This document shows positions 11,466-24,245 of a DNA stretch of 64,000 nt, piece by piece (the first letter of the stretch is position 1; each line of letters opens with the position of its first letter). The translations under genes and the position numbers were made by a program. Origin of the DNA: Ciona intestinalis (Eukaryota > Chordata > Ascidiacea > Phlebobranchia > Cionidae); assembly GCF_000224145.3 (NCBI RefSeq), contig NC_020177.2, positions 4,782,156 through 4,846,155 of the forward strand, in the 5' to 3' direction. The notes under the pieces are model-generated. The model was not told where the DNA came from. It ran no database searches and was given only the letters and a program-made list of their open reading frames with translations.

Positions 11466-14400
11466 TCATGCATGTGAAAGAGCTGAGTTAGATCGATATC
11501 CCGTCTCCAATGATATTGTGTCATCAACTGTGTTTACTGGAAGAAATAAAACATTGTGTTGTTATAAGGTATGATTAGTGCATCGTATATAGGGCAAACA
11601 ATCTAGTAAAGTGCATCTAAACTCAGTGTATATGTATATATTTATAGAGGTAGAGAGACAATGTCAACTGCCATGCTTATTGGTCTATGCTAAATGAAAA
11701 TGTGAAAAAAAAATCGCTATCTGAAATATTTTAATTGATAACTTAGTAATATGTCATAATGACCGCAGTACAGCACTTGCATCTGTACCACAGTTTAAAT
11801 TGCATCAAATTAGATCACGGGAGTGTCTATTTTTAATACCAATTAGCTACTGTGGGCAGCACTTTTTACAAATGTTTTACCCACCATTTACCAATATAAG
11901 GACTGTATATGCCAATACTATCAGGCTATGTATTGTAAGATTGAAACAGACATTCACTTTATAATTATATGCCACACACCCATTTAACTACATAAGGATT
12001 ATATGCTGACGCCGCGGGCAACGTACTATAGGTTTCAAAGACATCTTTAGAATCATTTTCTTATACCAACCATTACAAGCACATATTAACACAGCCCATT
12101 ATATCCACCATATTATTAATACCCAACACATTCACTCACCAAAGATTGTTTTCTTTGTAGTTTCAACTGAACTTTGCTTCCGTTTCTTGATTATTTGGTG
12201 AAGATTTTCCTCTTCCTGGCCGCACTCAGGGCAACACGTGGTGGCAGCTACATTCAAATATTGATTTTGTAAAATAATCTAAAGGTATATGGCTGTAGTA
12301 GTTGTAACTAAACTGAGTATTAAATGCTTATAGTGTGAATAATGGTATAATGGCCTATAATAATAAAAAAGATTAATTTTTTTTTATTCAACAAGTTTTT
12401 TTGAATAAAAAAAACAACAAAATTTGGTATTGAAATTTTAAATGTGAATAAGGTATAATCACTTACACTGATATATATATATGCTTGTAATGTGAACTCA
12501 GTTTTTATATAACTTTAGGTTTTACTTCATAAAAATAACACAGGATATGTAGTAGCTTCAATTGCAGTTAAATTTAGTATTACATAAGTAGATGCCTATG
12601 ATTTTATAATTTAATTGTTTTTTCGTATATTAGTTTTAAATACAAACCTTTAGTAATTTTGCTCAAATTATTGTAGTTTGAAGTATTAACTGGAATTTCA
12701 CCTGAAAGTATAATTTTAAATGGTCTACGTTTTTGTTATATATTAATTCTCTTTCACCTTCATGCTAGTGCAGTGGTTAGCAACTTAGAAAGCTCACTTT
12801 GTTATGACTTATTATTAAAACAATAGTGTCTAATGTATTACATACATATGTTGCATATGTTGACTGTTCATATTGAAGCATGTATATGACTTACAATGAA
12901 ACAATAGCACCTATGCGTTGCGTACATAAGTTACATAGGTTACATGTATAGTTATAAATGGATTATATTCACATTGAAGAATAGATATGATTATGAAGTT
13001 TTGCTGAATTGCAGACAAAATGTCGATAAAATGCACCATATTTTTATACCACTTAAGCCGATAAAATATTATTTACATTACGCACAGTGGCTGAAGTAAC
13101 ACAATATATATAAGACATACCATGGAAACAATAGTGGCCAATATATTATATGTTACATATAGACTGTTCATTGTGAGCATATATATGACGTACCACTTCC
13201 AAGTTGTTGTTGAGATATGAAAGGTTTATGTTTCAATACATCCCACCCACCAGGCCAAGCAACGAATTCATCGTCCATAATCCGACCAGGTTTCTGGAAC
13301 CCATGGTGGTCTTTCTATTGGAGTAAGAGGTTGGGGTTGTTATTCTGGTAGTTTTAAGTAAGTTGGGCTTATTTATTTTCGAGTGAATGGGATGTTCTGT
13401 TTCATACACCTCGTGGCCGCTAATGAGTTACCACCTATGTGAGGATGTTTGTTTTTGTGGATTTAAAAAAAAAATTGTACTGCTTTCTATCACGTGTAAT
13501 GCAAATTTTTTATTAAGTTGTGGAAAAACTTCCTAAACAGACTTAAAAACCTCAAAAATTGTAAATTAAAAAAAAAACTAAGGTACAAACTTACCCTAAA
13601 CTCATAAAACTTAGCTTTTCCAAAAATCCCACGCAACCCCCCGTATTTCACTGATAATGTTTCGAACAAACAAATAACGACTCCACCAGTGAGACCAAGA
13701 GCAAGGAACACATACATACCAATAAAGGCCTGGAATCAATTTTTGTATTCTTATCGAAGCGTGAGTTAAAATGAAAACCCTATGATTCACATGACAAATG
13801 CAACAAATCTGGGGTGATGTTGTTAAAATATAATTATACTAAAACATATGATTGTAACTCTTAATTTAAAAGTTGACTCTATATACTGGAAAAACTGTAT
13901 TGCGGTAGAAAAAGGTTTTGCTAAATTTCACTGCGCAGCAGAAAAGATTGGTTTAAAAAATCGTTATTATATCTTGGGCCGAAATATAAGAATTTTGAAA
14001 ACCTGAGATAATAGAAATAACATTAAGTATGTCACTAACTTTTAAATCAAGCTGTCCACCATCACCAATTGTTGTTTGTTGACTTGCAAGTTCACAATGA
14101 GATTCTATGTTGGCAAACCTGATAAAAGGGTTGAATATCCTAAGTGTGATTTGCAAAATAAACAGTTGTTACTCTGAGAGTATAGTTTTCAAGAATTCTA
14201 AGAATGCCAAATTACTTATAAAACGTTTTGTCTGCTTTTCGGTAAGACTTTATCTATATAGATTTAAGACTAGCTGAAGTAAAGGTGTTATACTTAAGCA
14301 AGATACCGAATAATCGCGCATTCTATAACCTAGTGTCTCATTAATCAGAAGAGTGACAAATTTGTATCAGTTGGGAATAAAACAGAACACCCATGTTATA

Positions 14401-17400
14401 ACAACTGTTGTTGCCACACTACACAAAGATAAATAATTCACATTCCTTTATAACTTATTGATTCTTATGTTATATAGATTAAATATGCATGTTAAATGAC
14501 ATCCCACCATTTTAGTTCCAAATCATGCAGAATCCCTGTGTCCCTCAGTTTTGCGATATGATCATTGAATGCTGGTAGAAATATCATTCCACGTCTAACT
14601 GGTAATCCACTCTGTATCGGGTAAAAACCAGTTCCAACCTGTTTAAACCGGTTTTATCTGGTTAAACTTGCATTTGTTTATTACAATATAAAGTTATCAC
14701 ATTGTATATAACATTTGTATATAACCGAGCTTTTTATTGAAATCACCATTACTTAAAAAGTTATTAAAAACAATCAAATATAAACAAAGTTTTTTGCTGC
14801 TATTACTACTAGGCAGAAGTCTCATCAGATGGAAAAAGCAATGTTTTTTTATTAAATCTATTCAAGTTATTTTTCAAGAATCACAATTCTTAAACAATGT
14901 ATAATTTTTGCTCAAAAAACGGACCAGCCAATATATATTCAACTTTAAATCAAAACATATAAAAATGAAGGATTTGTTCAACATGCACATGATGTTTCAC
15001 TTACTTTATCAAACACACAACTCTCAGCAATAGAATTGACGACATCCTTGTACGAAGCGATCAGAATGTAATCTCCCATTCTTACTTTACTGAGTCCGGT
15101 CTCCAGATTATCCAACACACTTGTGTCTGGGTTCTTCTTAACGTAATCCCACATTAAGCTGGGAAGAAAAGTGCAGAGCAATAGTTTTACGTTAATGCCA
15201 TGAAGTAGTATTCACTTAACCGCAATTTCTGCAACCCAGTGATCACTAATAGTTTATGCAAATTGTAAGCTATACTGAAAAAAAAACAGTCGTCCAGAAA
15301 GTTTCATACGTGGTAACTCGTAAGTGGTCACCAAGTATATAAAATAGAACACCCGTGTCATAACGACCGCATTTGCCCCACCATGCGAGGGTAAATAAGT
15401 TATATACGTCGTAACTGGTTAAGCAGTCACAATGTATATGAAACAGAACACCAGAGTAAAGTAGGTTAAACACATGATATCACAACTGCTTTATATTAGG
15501 GTGCTACACCATACCAGCCACACCTAAAATTATGCCCATTATTTTATTCACCTGTATGGACTTTCTTTTGCTCTTGGTAGAAACTTGGTCAGCATTGGGT
15601 TCCCGTCTACGAATCCATATTTGACTTCAGACTGACTGGCAAGCTGAGTGAGTGTGGTGATCCCACCAGAGTTTACTTGAGTCATAAAGGCTGGAAGTTT
15701 GAAATAAATATGTTTAATTAATTATAGTTCACCAATGTATGGATGTTGAATGAAAACTATGTCATTACGTGGCAAGGTTGCTAATGGTTCAAAGTGTCTT
15801 AAATGGCATAATAGTTGATAAAACGGGGGTGTTATGTCTCATACATCTCGTTCTCACTTTATATATACATATGTAAGTACGTGGCATGGTTAAAATAGAA
15901 GTTTTGTGAATGAATGACACTTATTTATCCTCGTGTGATGAGGCAAAGACAGTCGTTATAATACAGGTTTTCTGTTTCATACACCTTGTGCCGCTATGAG
16001 TTACCACGTATGTAACTTTGTGAGAGATTATTTCCTTTTCTGGGAGTAACAATTTTTGGGCAACCCATTCATGAGCTCTTAGTTGGAGCAATTGTTATTA
16101 ATTGCCCGACCAAGGTTAATGAGATGAACTTACATATCATGTTTGCAGTGTAAGCAGCTACAACCAGCATGACATAAAACCACCAAGTTCCAGCAAGCAA
16201 CTTCAGTGAAGCAGACCTGAAAGTAATAACATTTTATATCAAAAAGAAGTAATTAACCATTTAGCAGGTTGGTTCATACGACAACTAACGTATTCATAGA
16301 GAAATTGCTACTCAGTTTTGTATTTTAAGTAGAAACCACAGTAAAAGAACAAACATTGTAATTTTACAAAAAAGGGATGAAAATTATTAAACAAACTGAT
16401 AACCGCCAGGACACTAAGAAAATTGGTACTCATATAGAACTGTTTACAGTCCTATCTTAGGCAGGCAACAACAGTCGTTATGGGTGTTCTGGTTCATACA
16501 CTTCATTCCCCCTTACTAGTTACCACATATATAACTTTGTGGGTAAACATCTTACTTTGGTAGATATTGCATAAGCGTTATCCTTTGTTTTAATTAAAGA
16601 TAAAAACCAAAGAGAAAAGTAAACATTGTAGATCTACAGAAGAGTTTTAACAAATTCTGGCTTTACCAACAAATTCTGGCTTTTAACAATTTCTGGCTTT
16701 ATCTGGTGAGGTTTATGCAAAAGAACCCAATGTAACTTTGTGGGTGATTATCTTACTTGGGCAGAAGTTGTGATGATTGTTCCACTAGTGATGCAAAGTT
16801 GAACCACATACTGTGGAGGAATCCAAGGTGATCAGAATGTTTTGAACCAACAGGAAGATCTCGTGCAGCTCGTTTAAACTCATACGGATTCCTTTTGTTG
16901 ATGTAAGTCATCAGAAGGCATACCTGAAAGTAAGCAAGTTATTTATCCTAGCGTGGCAGGGCAGTGGCAGTCATTTTAACACGGGTGTTTTGTTTTAAAC
17001 ACTTCTCGCCCGCTTATGAGCTACATGTAAGTTTAAATGTAGTTCAATGTCATGCAGAAAAATACTAACAATTAAAAGTTAAGAAGTTCGCAGTTAGGGG
17101 TTAGAGCACAGGTTCCTAATGGTGGTAGCTTCTAGATGTTAATATGTTATTACAGTTATGATTTTTTTGGTTGTATATAGTTCACTGATACGGAGAGAGA
17201 TAGATATTTAAGACTGTAGGACTGGTTACCTATGGGTAATATAGATTGTAATAAGCTGAAAGTAGGTAAATGCAAGAAACCCTTGGTTATTATTTGTGCT
17301 ACTTCTTATTTAATGCACCTGCGGTTCATTAATGTAGTTTCTCTAGCACATTATTTTGCGTAATAAACAACCTAAAAGTTACTTATAAAATAATGACTTC

Positions 17401-20400
17401 TGACACAGTTTCTGTACCAACGTTTCGACGTCCTGACCAGCCCATCTTTATCATGGTAAAAACATTGTATAAAAATAAATCGAACAAAAAAGCTTCAACT
17501 GAACTCACTAAATGATAATCATAAATAACTTACAGCAACAAGTGACGTCCACAGCACAACCCAACTAATATCTTGAAATGGAGCAAGAAATTGCCAGATA
17601 CTAACTGCATGGTTCTTCTCAACCCTTTGTGTGAGAAAGTAAAGCCGTGATGTCATGAATGATGATGTAATAGATACGGTGTCGGATCGAAGAAGTCGCC
17701 CACCGTGGATTGACATGTCATAGAGGAAGATATCACACTGTATGATGTAACAATGCAACTTAGTATGATGAAACAATGCAAAGTAGTATGATGTATTACT
17801 GCACAGATAAATTTGGTTGAAAATACTATATTTTTAAAACTTTCTATAACGTTGGTTTGAAAAACATTAATTGCCAGAAGAGCAACATACATGTATATCT
17901 TATAAGCATGCAAACTGTATTTATTGTATTTGGCTTTACAATAAATGGTACACAGAACACTGACTTACTACATCATCTTCAAACAGTATATTCATTTCAT
18001 TTTCCAAGACTTCATCTGTGCCGTTGAAGCCTTTTCCAAACTTGACAGCTGTGTCATTATGAATCACAAAGGTGAAACCCATGAGGTCAGAAAGCTTGGT
18101 TATGACATCATAGAGGTACCCTTTGTAAGATCCAGGCACTGGTAAACCATCTTCAACTTCCCAGGACAGCCAGGGTGGATTCTGGGGTAAAATAAGAGTT
18201 GAGATGTGGGCATCCAAAGTGGGTGGGCAAGGTAGATATGCCTGCCATGGAAAAGCTTTAGTATCCTGCATAGAGTGTTCATACATTTAGTAAACAGTGA
18301 AACTTGATTGAATACATTGTGTATATTACAAAGGTGGCTGTACACAGTATCCAGCATGTGAATTCGCATGCGAAGTCATATGGAAATCTATTACCGAGTT
18401 CCGCATGCGGCAGCGAAATCCGAACAAAACAGACAAAATGGACGAATTCCGGATACTGTGTACAGCCACCTAAATACTACCAATACATTGGGTATTTTAT
18501 ATGTATTGTAAAATTATGAATTAGGGTAGCCTGCATGGAAAGTATAGATGAGAACACAATTGGTAAGGGAAAAGATGATAACCAATAAGTAGTGTTGTTT
18601 TAAAGGATAAAAATGTATGCCAATGGTAGTAGTAGAAACTAAGCAATCTTGTGAAATACATCTAATATATATTTTAGTTTGTCTAACATTTGTCTTACCC
18701 AAACTACCCCAAGAACTAAATCTCTCTTTGGCAAATTGACAGCTTCCACTGCAAACTTTGGGTAAGTGACACCAATGTAACTCCTGGCTCCATTCCAACC
18801 ACCAACTGCAAGTAACTGATGAACCTGAATGGAGAAAACACATGTGAAGAAAGGTGAGAATATATATATAATGACTACATCTATATTGATTAAATATTTC
18901 GAAAAGTTGGTCATTGTCATGTAGAAAACACATATGGAGAATAAAGAGAATTGATATGATTACATTATATTGGTAAAAGCGTTTCTAAAAACTTCTTCAT
19001 TATAATGTAGGAATTACATGTAGGAAATAAAGCTAAAAGAGCTTTTTTTTTCATCTGGTTTGCATTTTAAAAGAACTTCATAAGCTATATGCTGAATAAA
19101 ATACATAGACGTTACTTTAGTTTCTGCGGTTTATGATAAAAACCCTATATCATTATAACTGTGTTTTTAAAAGATACCTACAAAAACCTTCTTTTTACCC
19201 TAAAAAGCACACCTTCTTTTTACCCTAAAAAGCACATATAGACATTGCTAATAAGAAATATATTTGGAAAGTGATGCTTTCCAAATAAGCACTCTGCTTT
19301 CAAGCGATTAGATAGTGACCAGTTTACTTAATCCTTGAATCAGTAATATCATACTATGCTACCAGATCAATTACATTTGTTTAAGTTTAAATTTCATTCA
19401 ATAACTTACTGGCCCTGCTCCATGGCTGGCTCCATGCACGTGCTCGATTGTGTATATTGAGTTTGAATCTGCTATGTCGAAGTTCTTAACCAGATCATCA
19501 TTAATAGAATGGTTGTAACCCTGTATGAAGACAAGTCAAGTTTGCATTTGATAATAATGATAAAGAAGATCTACAAAAAGGAAAATAAATACACCAAGTG
19601 ATTGGTTTAACATATCACAGATAGAAATGTAATAACTTCCAGAATCTGACCCTGATCTGGTGCTTATAGAGTTGAACGATTCTTGTGTAAAAAAGTACAG
19701 TTAGGATCTGGTGCTTTGAAAACTGAACAGACAAGAATTTAGTCAAATTAATCATAAAGTAAAAGAGATATATTTATATCACAGTTAGTTCATTTAATGC
19801 TCTAAGATTATCTTTCAAGACATTGGAAAACATAACATAATCTCACATATTTACAAAATAACTTACCCACACAAACCGGGACAAAAATGGACAAGGATCA
19901 AAACTTGTGACGATTTCAAAATCTGAGGAATGATGGGCAGAGTGTCCCCCACTGTGGGTGTCTTGGGGTGCTGCGGGTGTTGTTGTTGGCTTGGCCTCAA
20001 ATGGTGGGTTGACTGTGTTGGGGGGAATGGTGGAGATTAAACAGGCAGCGTCTTTGGAAGTCTGAACGGTTTAAGATTAAGATATTTGTAAGTGAAAGTT
20101 TATGTTGATCAGTTACTTGAATAAATGTGACTTATTTATTCTCGCAGGAAAGGGAAATAAAAGTTGTTATAACACGGGTGTTCTGTTTCATACAACTAGT
20201 CACTAGGTCCTAGTGCTTAGAAAATAAGATAAAACTATGTTGAAGCAACTGTTTTAAGTGTCTAGCTCAAGAACACAAAACCCACAATGGTGTGTGAAGG
20301 ATGTCATGTATAATTAGGGATGAATTGCATTTACTTTTTCCATTACCTGGTCCGTAGTTTCATGAGATCCATGGCCACTGGCTGGTGTGGCTGCTGTCAT

Positions 20401-23400
20401 GTGACCGTGGCTTGATGGAGTTGTAGTCGTCATGTGACCGTGGCCTGATGGGGTTGTAGTCGTCATGTGACCGTGGCCTGATGGGGTTGTAGTCGTCATG
20501 TGACCGTGACCTGATGGGGTTGTAGTCGTCATATGACCGTGGCCTGATGGGGTTGTAGTCGTCATATGACCGTGGCCTGATGGGGTTGTAGTCGTCATAT
20601 GACCGTGGCCTGATGGGGTTGTAGTCGTCATGTGACCGTGGCCTGATGGGGTTGTAGTCGTCATGTGACCGTGGCCTGATGGGGTTGTAGTCGTCATATG
20701 ACCGTGGCCTGATGGGGTTGTAGTCGTCATGTGACCGTGGCCTGATGGGGTTGTAGTCGTCATGTGACCGTGGCCTAATGGGGTTGTAGTCGTCATGTGA
20801 CCGTGGCCTGATGGGGTTGTAGTCGTCATGTGACCGTGGCCTGATGGAGTTGTAGTCGTCATGTGACCGTGGCCTGATGGGGGTGTAGTCGTCATGTGAC
20901 CACCATGTGAAGCTTGTGTTGTATAAACTTGAATTACTTGATCAGCGTTAGGAATTGTAAGCAATTCAAGCAACGCAGCGTATGAAACGTTGTTCAACGA
21001 ATGATACAAACTTTGACTTATGTTAAAGCCACAGAATTCCATCTAAAACATAAGCATATGTGTTATATGAACATAGTAATATGAACATACATACCCATAA
21101 CAATTCTTATTCATTATTTTAATCCACTTACTACAGAGTATAACAACTGGCTACTTTGCATTATAAACCTAGGTTCCTGGTTGAACACAACTCATAAGAC
21201 CTTTTCTGCGTATGACCTTGCCAACATGGCATATTGACTTCTAATCACCTGATTTCCATGGTGGTCAGTTACTTGCTCCAATGGTGATGTTGGATTCAAA
21301 GTTTTAAACTTCTTACACATTTCCAGCACTGAACCAGCAGCAGTGCGCACCAGCAACTCTATGATCCTTAAAAACAACTTGTCTCCATCGTTCTGCAACT
21401 CTGGATTGTCCTGTATAACTGCCAAAGTGAGAGGCGTAACTAGGGGGCTGTGAAGGAAGGTGATTCGCACCCCATCGTTGAGAAAATCGTGCAGAACTTG
21501 AGGATTAAGAAGCTGAAAGGAATTTATGCTGAAGTTGAATTGTTTGAATATAAAGAAAGTGGTTATCATTTGTTAGTTTTAGAATACAGGATATTGTGTA
21601 GTCAATAATTATGTGTGCTTGTAAACCAACAACTAATAAATAAAAAAACCAAATTTTGCTGCCAGGCCTATTATAGTGATATCTATCCTTCTGCAGTGAA
21701 TTTTTTTTATAAACCAACATTTCAACTTTTCAATTAGGCAGCCATTATCAGGCCAAGGTCAATGGGTATTAATCAGCATATAGTAAGTTGTCATGTCATT
21801 GTCCATATTTAAAACAGCTATAACACATAAACATTAAACACAAACTTACAACACTGTCAAGTGTATTAAGATCAAGTATACATAAAGAAGTAAGAACTCC
21901 CACATCTATAACATACATTTATACATCCATTAATTCTAACTAATACCCACTCACAACGTTAGGAATGAACCAATGATAGTTTTCAGTAGAAAGTCGGATC
22001 CTTCTCGCAACCGACATGATTCGTATCAGCCGTGTATATGAACTCACCAATACGTATGTCCTGAAAGTAAATTGAATGGATGTAAATTATTTATCCTTAT
22101 ATGACAGGGCTATTGTATTGTGTTTTATCTTAAAAGTGCCTCTTTAGGAGTTACCACGTATGTAACTTTGTAGATGATTGTGACTTATTTTTATGTGCAG
22201 GGCAATGACAGTCATTATACAAAAACTGTTCTGTTCTACACACTCTATTTCCATTTAAAAGCTACCACGTATATAACCACGTACAACAACACTTAAAAGC
22301 TATCACGTATAGCTACCACGTACAACAACAGTTATTATAATACAAGTGTTCTGTTTCATACAACTCATTTCCATTAACAGGTTACCACATATCAACTTTC
22401 TCTATTTTATTTCATTCACTGATCATCCTACTAACAAACTTTCACATGCATAGCTTTATGGATGTTTAATCACCCATTACCCTACACATACACTCCGTTA
22501 CAACTTACAAGCTACCACATATGCAATTGCGAGGTTTTTATTTCGTTCTTCCTACCGTATTCCTTTTCTCCTGGCTTGTATAAGCTTGTTCTTGGTGCTT
22601 TCCTCCGTCCTTTCTTCCTCGAAAGCGACGACATCTAAACCATGAGTTCGTGCCTCTTGTATGTCTTGAAACGTAAACTGAACCTCTGTAATAAACAACA
22701 TATTACGGGTGAAACTGAATATTTCCTCATATTTGATCTGAATGTATTTTCAAGTGATTTAAATTTCACGTCAAGCCCAACTTAGTTTTTACCTCTGTGT
22801 TTAAATCAACTATGGATGTAAACTTTGATTTCCAATTTTCGGTTTGTTTATGCCAATTAAAAGTCATTTAAAGATTCCATTAAAAGAATGACACAAGACA
22901 TATATTAAATAAAAGTATGAGTTAAGTATTAAGCTAGAGTGAAGGAAACACTAGCATGCGTTTTCAGTTATAAAGTAGAAATTCACATTTTTATATTTTA
23001 CCATCGTTTTTGTCGTATAACACAGCAGCAGATTCCCATTCGTATTGTTTCACTGCTTTGAAGAAAGTTGCCATTAGTCCAGAGTCTGACGGCATCAAGT
23101 AATATATTCTGAAATTTAAATCAAACATTTAAATGTTATATTAAAAAAGATATACCAATATTAGGATCATGAAGGTATGACTGCAGTTAAAAAATGTAGC
23201 TTTATCATCTTGTGGCAGGTTTGACGACAGTCGTTATAACACTGGTGTTTATTTCATACACCTTGTGCCCGAATATGAGTTACCACGTATGTAACTTTGT
23301 GGGTGATTGTTTTTCTGTATGGCTAACAATTTGAACAACCCAAGTGACCACTAAATTGGAGCAACATAAAAACTGACAAAATGCAACTTACCTGTTATAG

Positions 23401-24245
23401 GTCAAGTCCTGGTCACAACTTCTACTTGACCCGGTAACTTGAAAGAATGGAATGAGATGAAAATATGGCGATAACGCATTACAGTCTATTCTTCTGCTGG
23501 CTAATATAACAGCTGAAAATGACTGGCTTTCCAGGATATCTGTAATGCGTTTAAAATGAAAAGTGTGTAGCTAATATTAGATATCACAGATTAATTGAAA
23601 TATAAGTACGGGCTGTCTGAAGTTAAACGCATACAGTAGCCTACCTGCAAAGCTTGGAGTATTTTCTTGTTTGTATTTTTCCACTTCAAATACATGGGAT
23701 TCACCAAGTCCATAATCATGAACATATTTGGTCAGAGTGTCTTTAATATGAGTTGAAGCACCTTCATTGTCATTATCAAAGTAAATAGCTGGAAACAATA
23801 AATTCAAGTTTTAAATATTTTCTTCAATGCAGTAATTGATATATGTTGCTTTAAAAGCCACACATTTTGTTTAAGTTTTTCAAAGACATTTGTTTTGTTG
23901 CTAATTTCATTTTCTTGTATAAAAAAATTATATTTATAAATTTTCTCTTTTTGCAAGTAAAAAGTTATGTTATAAAATAAACTAGGCCTATAGTAGATAT
24001 AGTAATACTAACTCCTGTAGATAAACCTGCCTCTTTAGGCATATATTTAATGTAAAAAGTTCTATTTAGCTTTTCAGAAGTAAAATGTGACCTTACAAAC
24101 TTCAGGGCTATATTTAATTCTACTTTACTATTTGACAAATAATGGTTTTGTACTTACCAAAACGAAGAAGTGTTTTCATTTCATATCCGCATGACAGTGA
24201 AAAAGACAGAGCTACCACACACAGGCATAATGTGAAATGCTCCAT
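11466..24245 (-). CDS. ionotropic glutamate receptor, divergent, 24 exons, with His-rich repeat in the N-terminal domain
   Basis: Membrane cation channel of the iGluR family. Exons (high to low): 24158-24245, 23645-23788, 23392-23539, 23002-23108, 22556-22685, 21955-22060, 21249-21512 (or from 21201), 20347-21042, 19867-20061, 19410-19520, 18699-18824, 17969-18265, 17534-17737, 16757-16923, 16134-16216, 15552-15690, 15005-15158, 14508-14611, 14040-14118, 13595-13729, 13194-13293, 12648-12701, 12140-12247, 11466-11536. All phases join; total 1269 aa. Signal peptide MEHFTLCLCVVALSFS, N-terminal domain to about 705 (ending GGWNGARSYIG), S1 706-850, M1 855-880, re-entrant loop HSMWFNFASLVEQSSQ, M3 with AAYTANM in place of SYTANLA, S2 960-1112, M4 FIGMYVFLALGLTGG, then a 130-residue tail with CCPECG. 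The S1 Arg is kept (HGGR); other ligand residues differ. It resembles non-NMDA types; subfamily not settled. Confidence 0.93.
13370..13455 (-). mobile_element. SINE-like repeat fragment
   Basis: Phrases gatgttctgtttcatacacc and gagttaccacctatgtgagg match the common family. Lies in a receptor intron. Confidence 0.6.
14370..14450 (+). mobile_element. SINE-like repeat fragment
   Basis: Contains aaaacagaacacccatgtta, taacaactgttgttgcc and aaagataaataattcacatt: the tail portion in plus orientation. Receptor intron. Confidence 0.65.
15275..15470 (+). mobile_element. SINE-like repeat, two partial tails in tandem
   Basis: The tail phrase (catacgtggtaactcgtaag then acagaacacccgtgt or aacagaacaccagagt) appears twice within 200 bp, suggesting one copy inserted beside or within another. 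Receptor intron. Confidence 0.65.
15896..16115 (-). mobile_element. SINE-like repeat copy
   Basis: Nearly full minus-oriented copy: gaatgacacttatttatcct, gacagtcgttataatac, gagttaccacgtatgtaact, then the less conserved caacccattcatgagc. Receptor intron. Confidence 0.7.
16455..17035 (-). mobile_element. two SINE-like fragments flanking receptor exon 14
   Basis: Fragments at about 16455-16545 (caacaacagtcgttatgggt) and 16935-17035 (agttatttatcctagcgtgg). The coding exon 16757-16923 lies between them. Confidence 0.6.
18332..18471. mobile_element. MITE with aggtggctgtacacagtatc termini (copy 1)
   Basis: 140-bp element with inverted ends (aggtggctgtacacagtatc and ggatactgtgtacagccacc). A close second copy lies at 58271-58398. 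Receptor intron. No clear target duplication here. Confidence 0.85.
20110..20300 (-). mobile_element. SINE-like repeat copy
   Basis: Contains gtgacttatttattctcgca, aaagttgttataacacgggt and gttctgtttcatacaact, then degenerates. Receptor intron. Confidence 0.65.
20398..20892 (-). repeat. 33-bp coding tandem repeat, 15 units, inside receptor exon 8
   Basis: Fifteen consecutive 33-bp units, from the CAT at 20398 to the one at 20893, stay in frame and code for GHGHMTTTTPS. Variants are a Leu for Ser, Thr-Pro-Pro in the first unit, and an Ala-Ala unit at the end. Units differ from each other at only a few bases, so the array is young or homogenised and likely variable in copy number. It is part of the extracellular N-terminal domain. 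Confidence 0.95.
22080..22535 (-). mobile_element. cluster of SINE-like fragments
   Basis: Phrases gagttaccacgtatgtaact, gacagtcattatac, gctaccacgtata and gttctgtttcatacaact recur several times between receptor exons 5 and 6, consistent with repeated insertion and local duplication. Confidence 0.6.
23205..23370 (-). mobile_element. SINE-like repeat copy
   Basis: Contains gacgacagtcgttataacac, gagttaccacgtatgtaact, ttgtgggtgatt and gtgaccactaaattggagca. Receptor intron. Confidence 0.7.

Noticed and set aside
14480..14507. Early stop after KWWDVI in the receptor S2 region
   Set aside because: The donor lies inside the Trp codon (AAA TG|GTGGGA). Splicing to 14118 gives KWFANIESHC and continues to M4, so the gene is not truncated.
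20314..20346. Extension of the His-rich frame past the GT donor (peptide VMEKVNAIHP and stop)
   Set aside because: A good GTAATG donor at 20346 and a phase-0 exon at 19867-20061 restore the receptor frame; the extension is intron.
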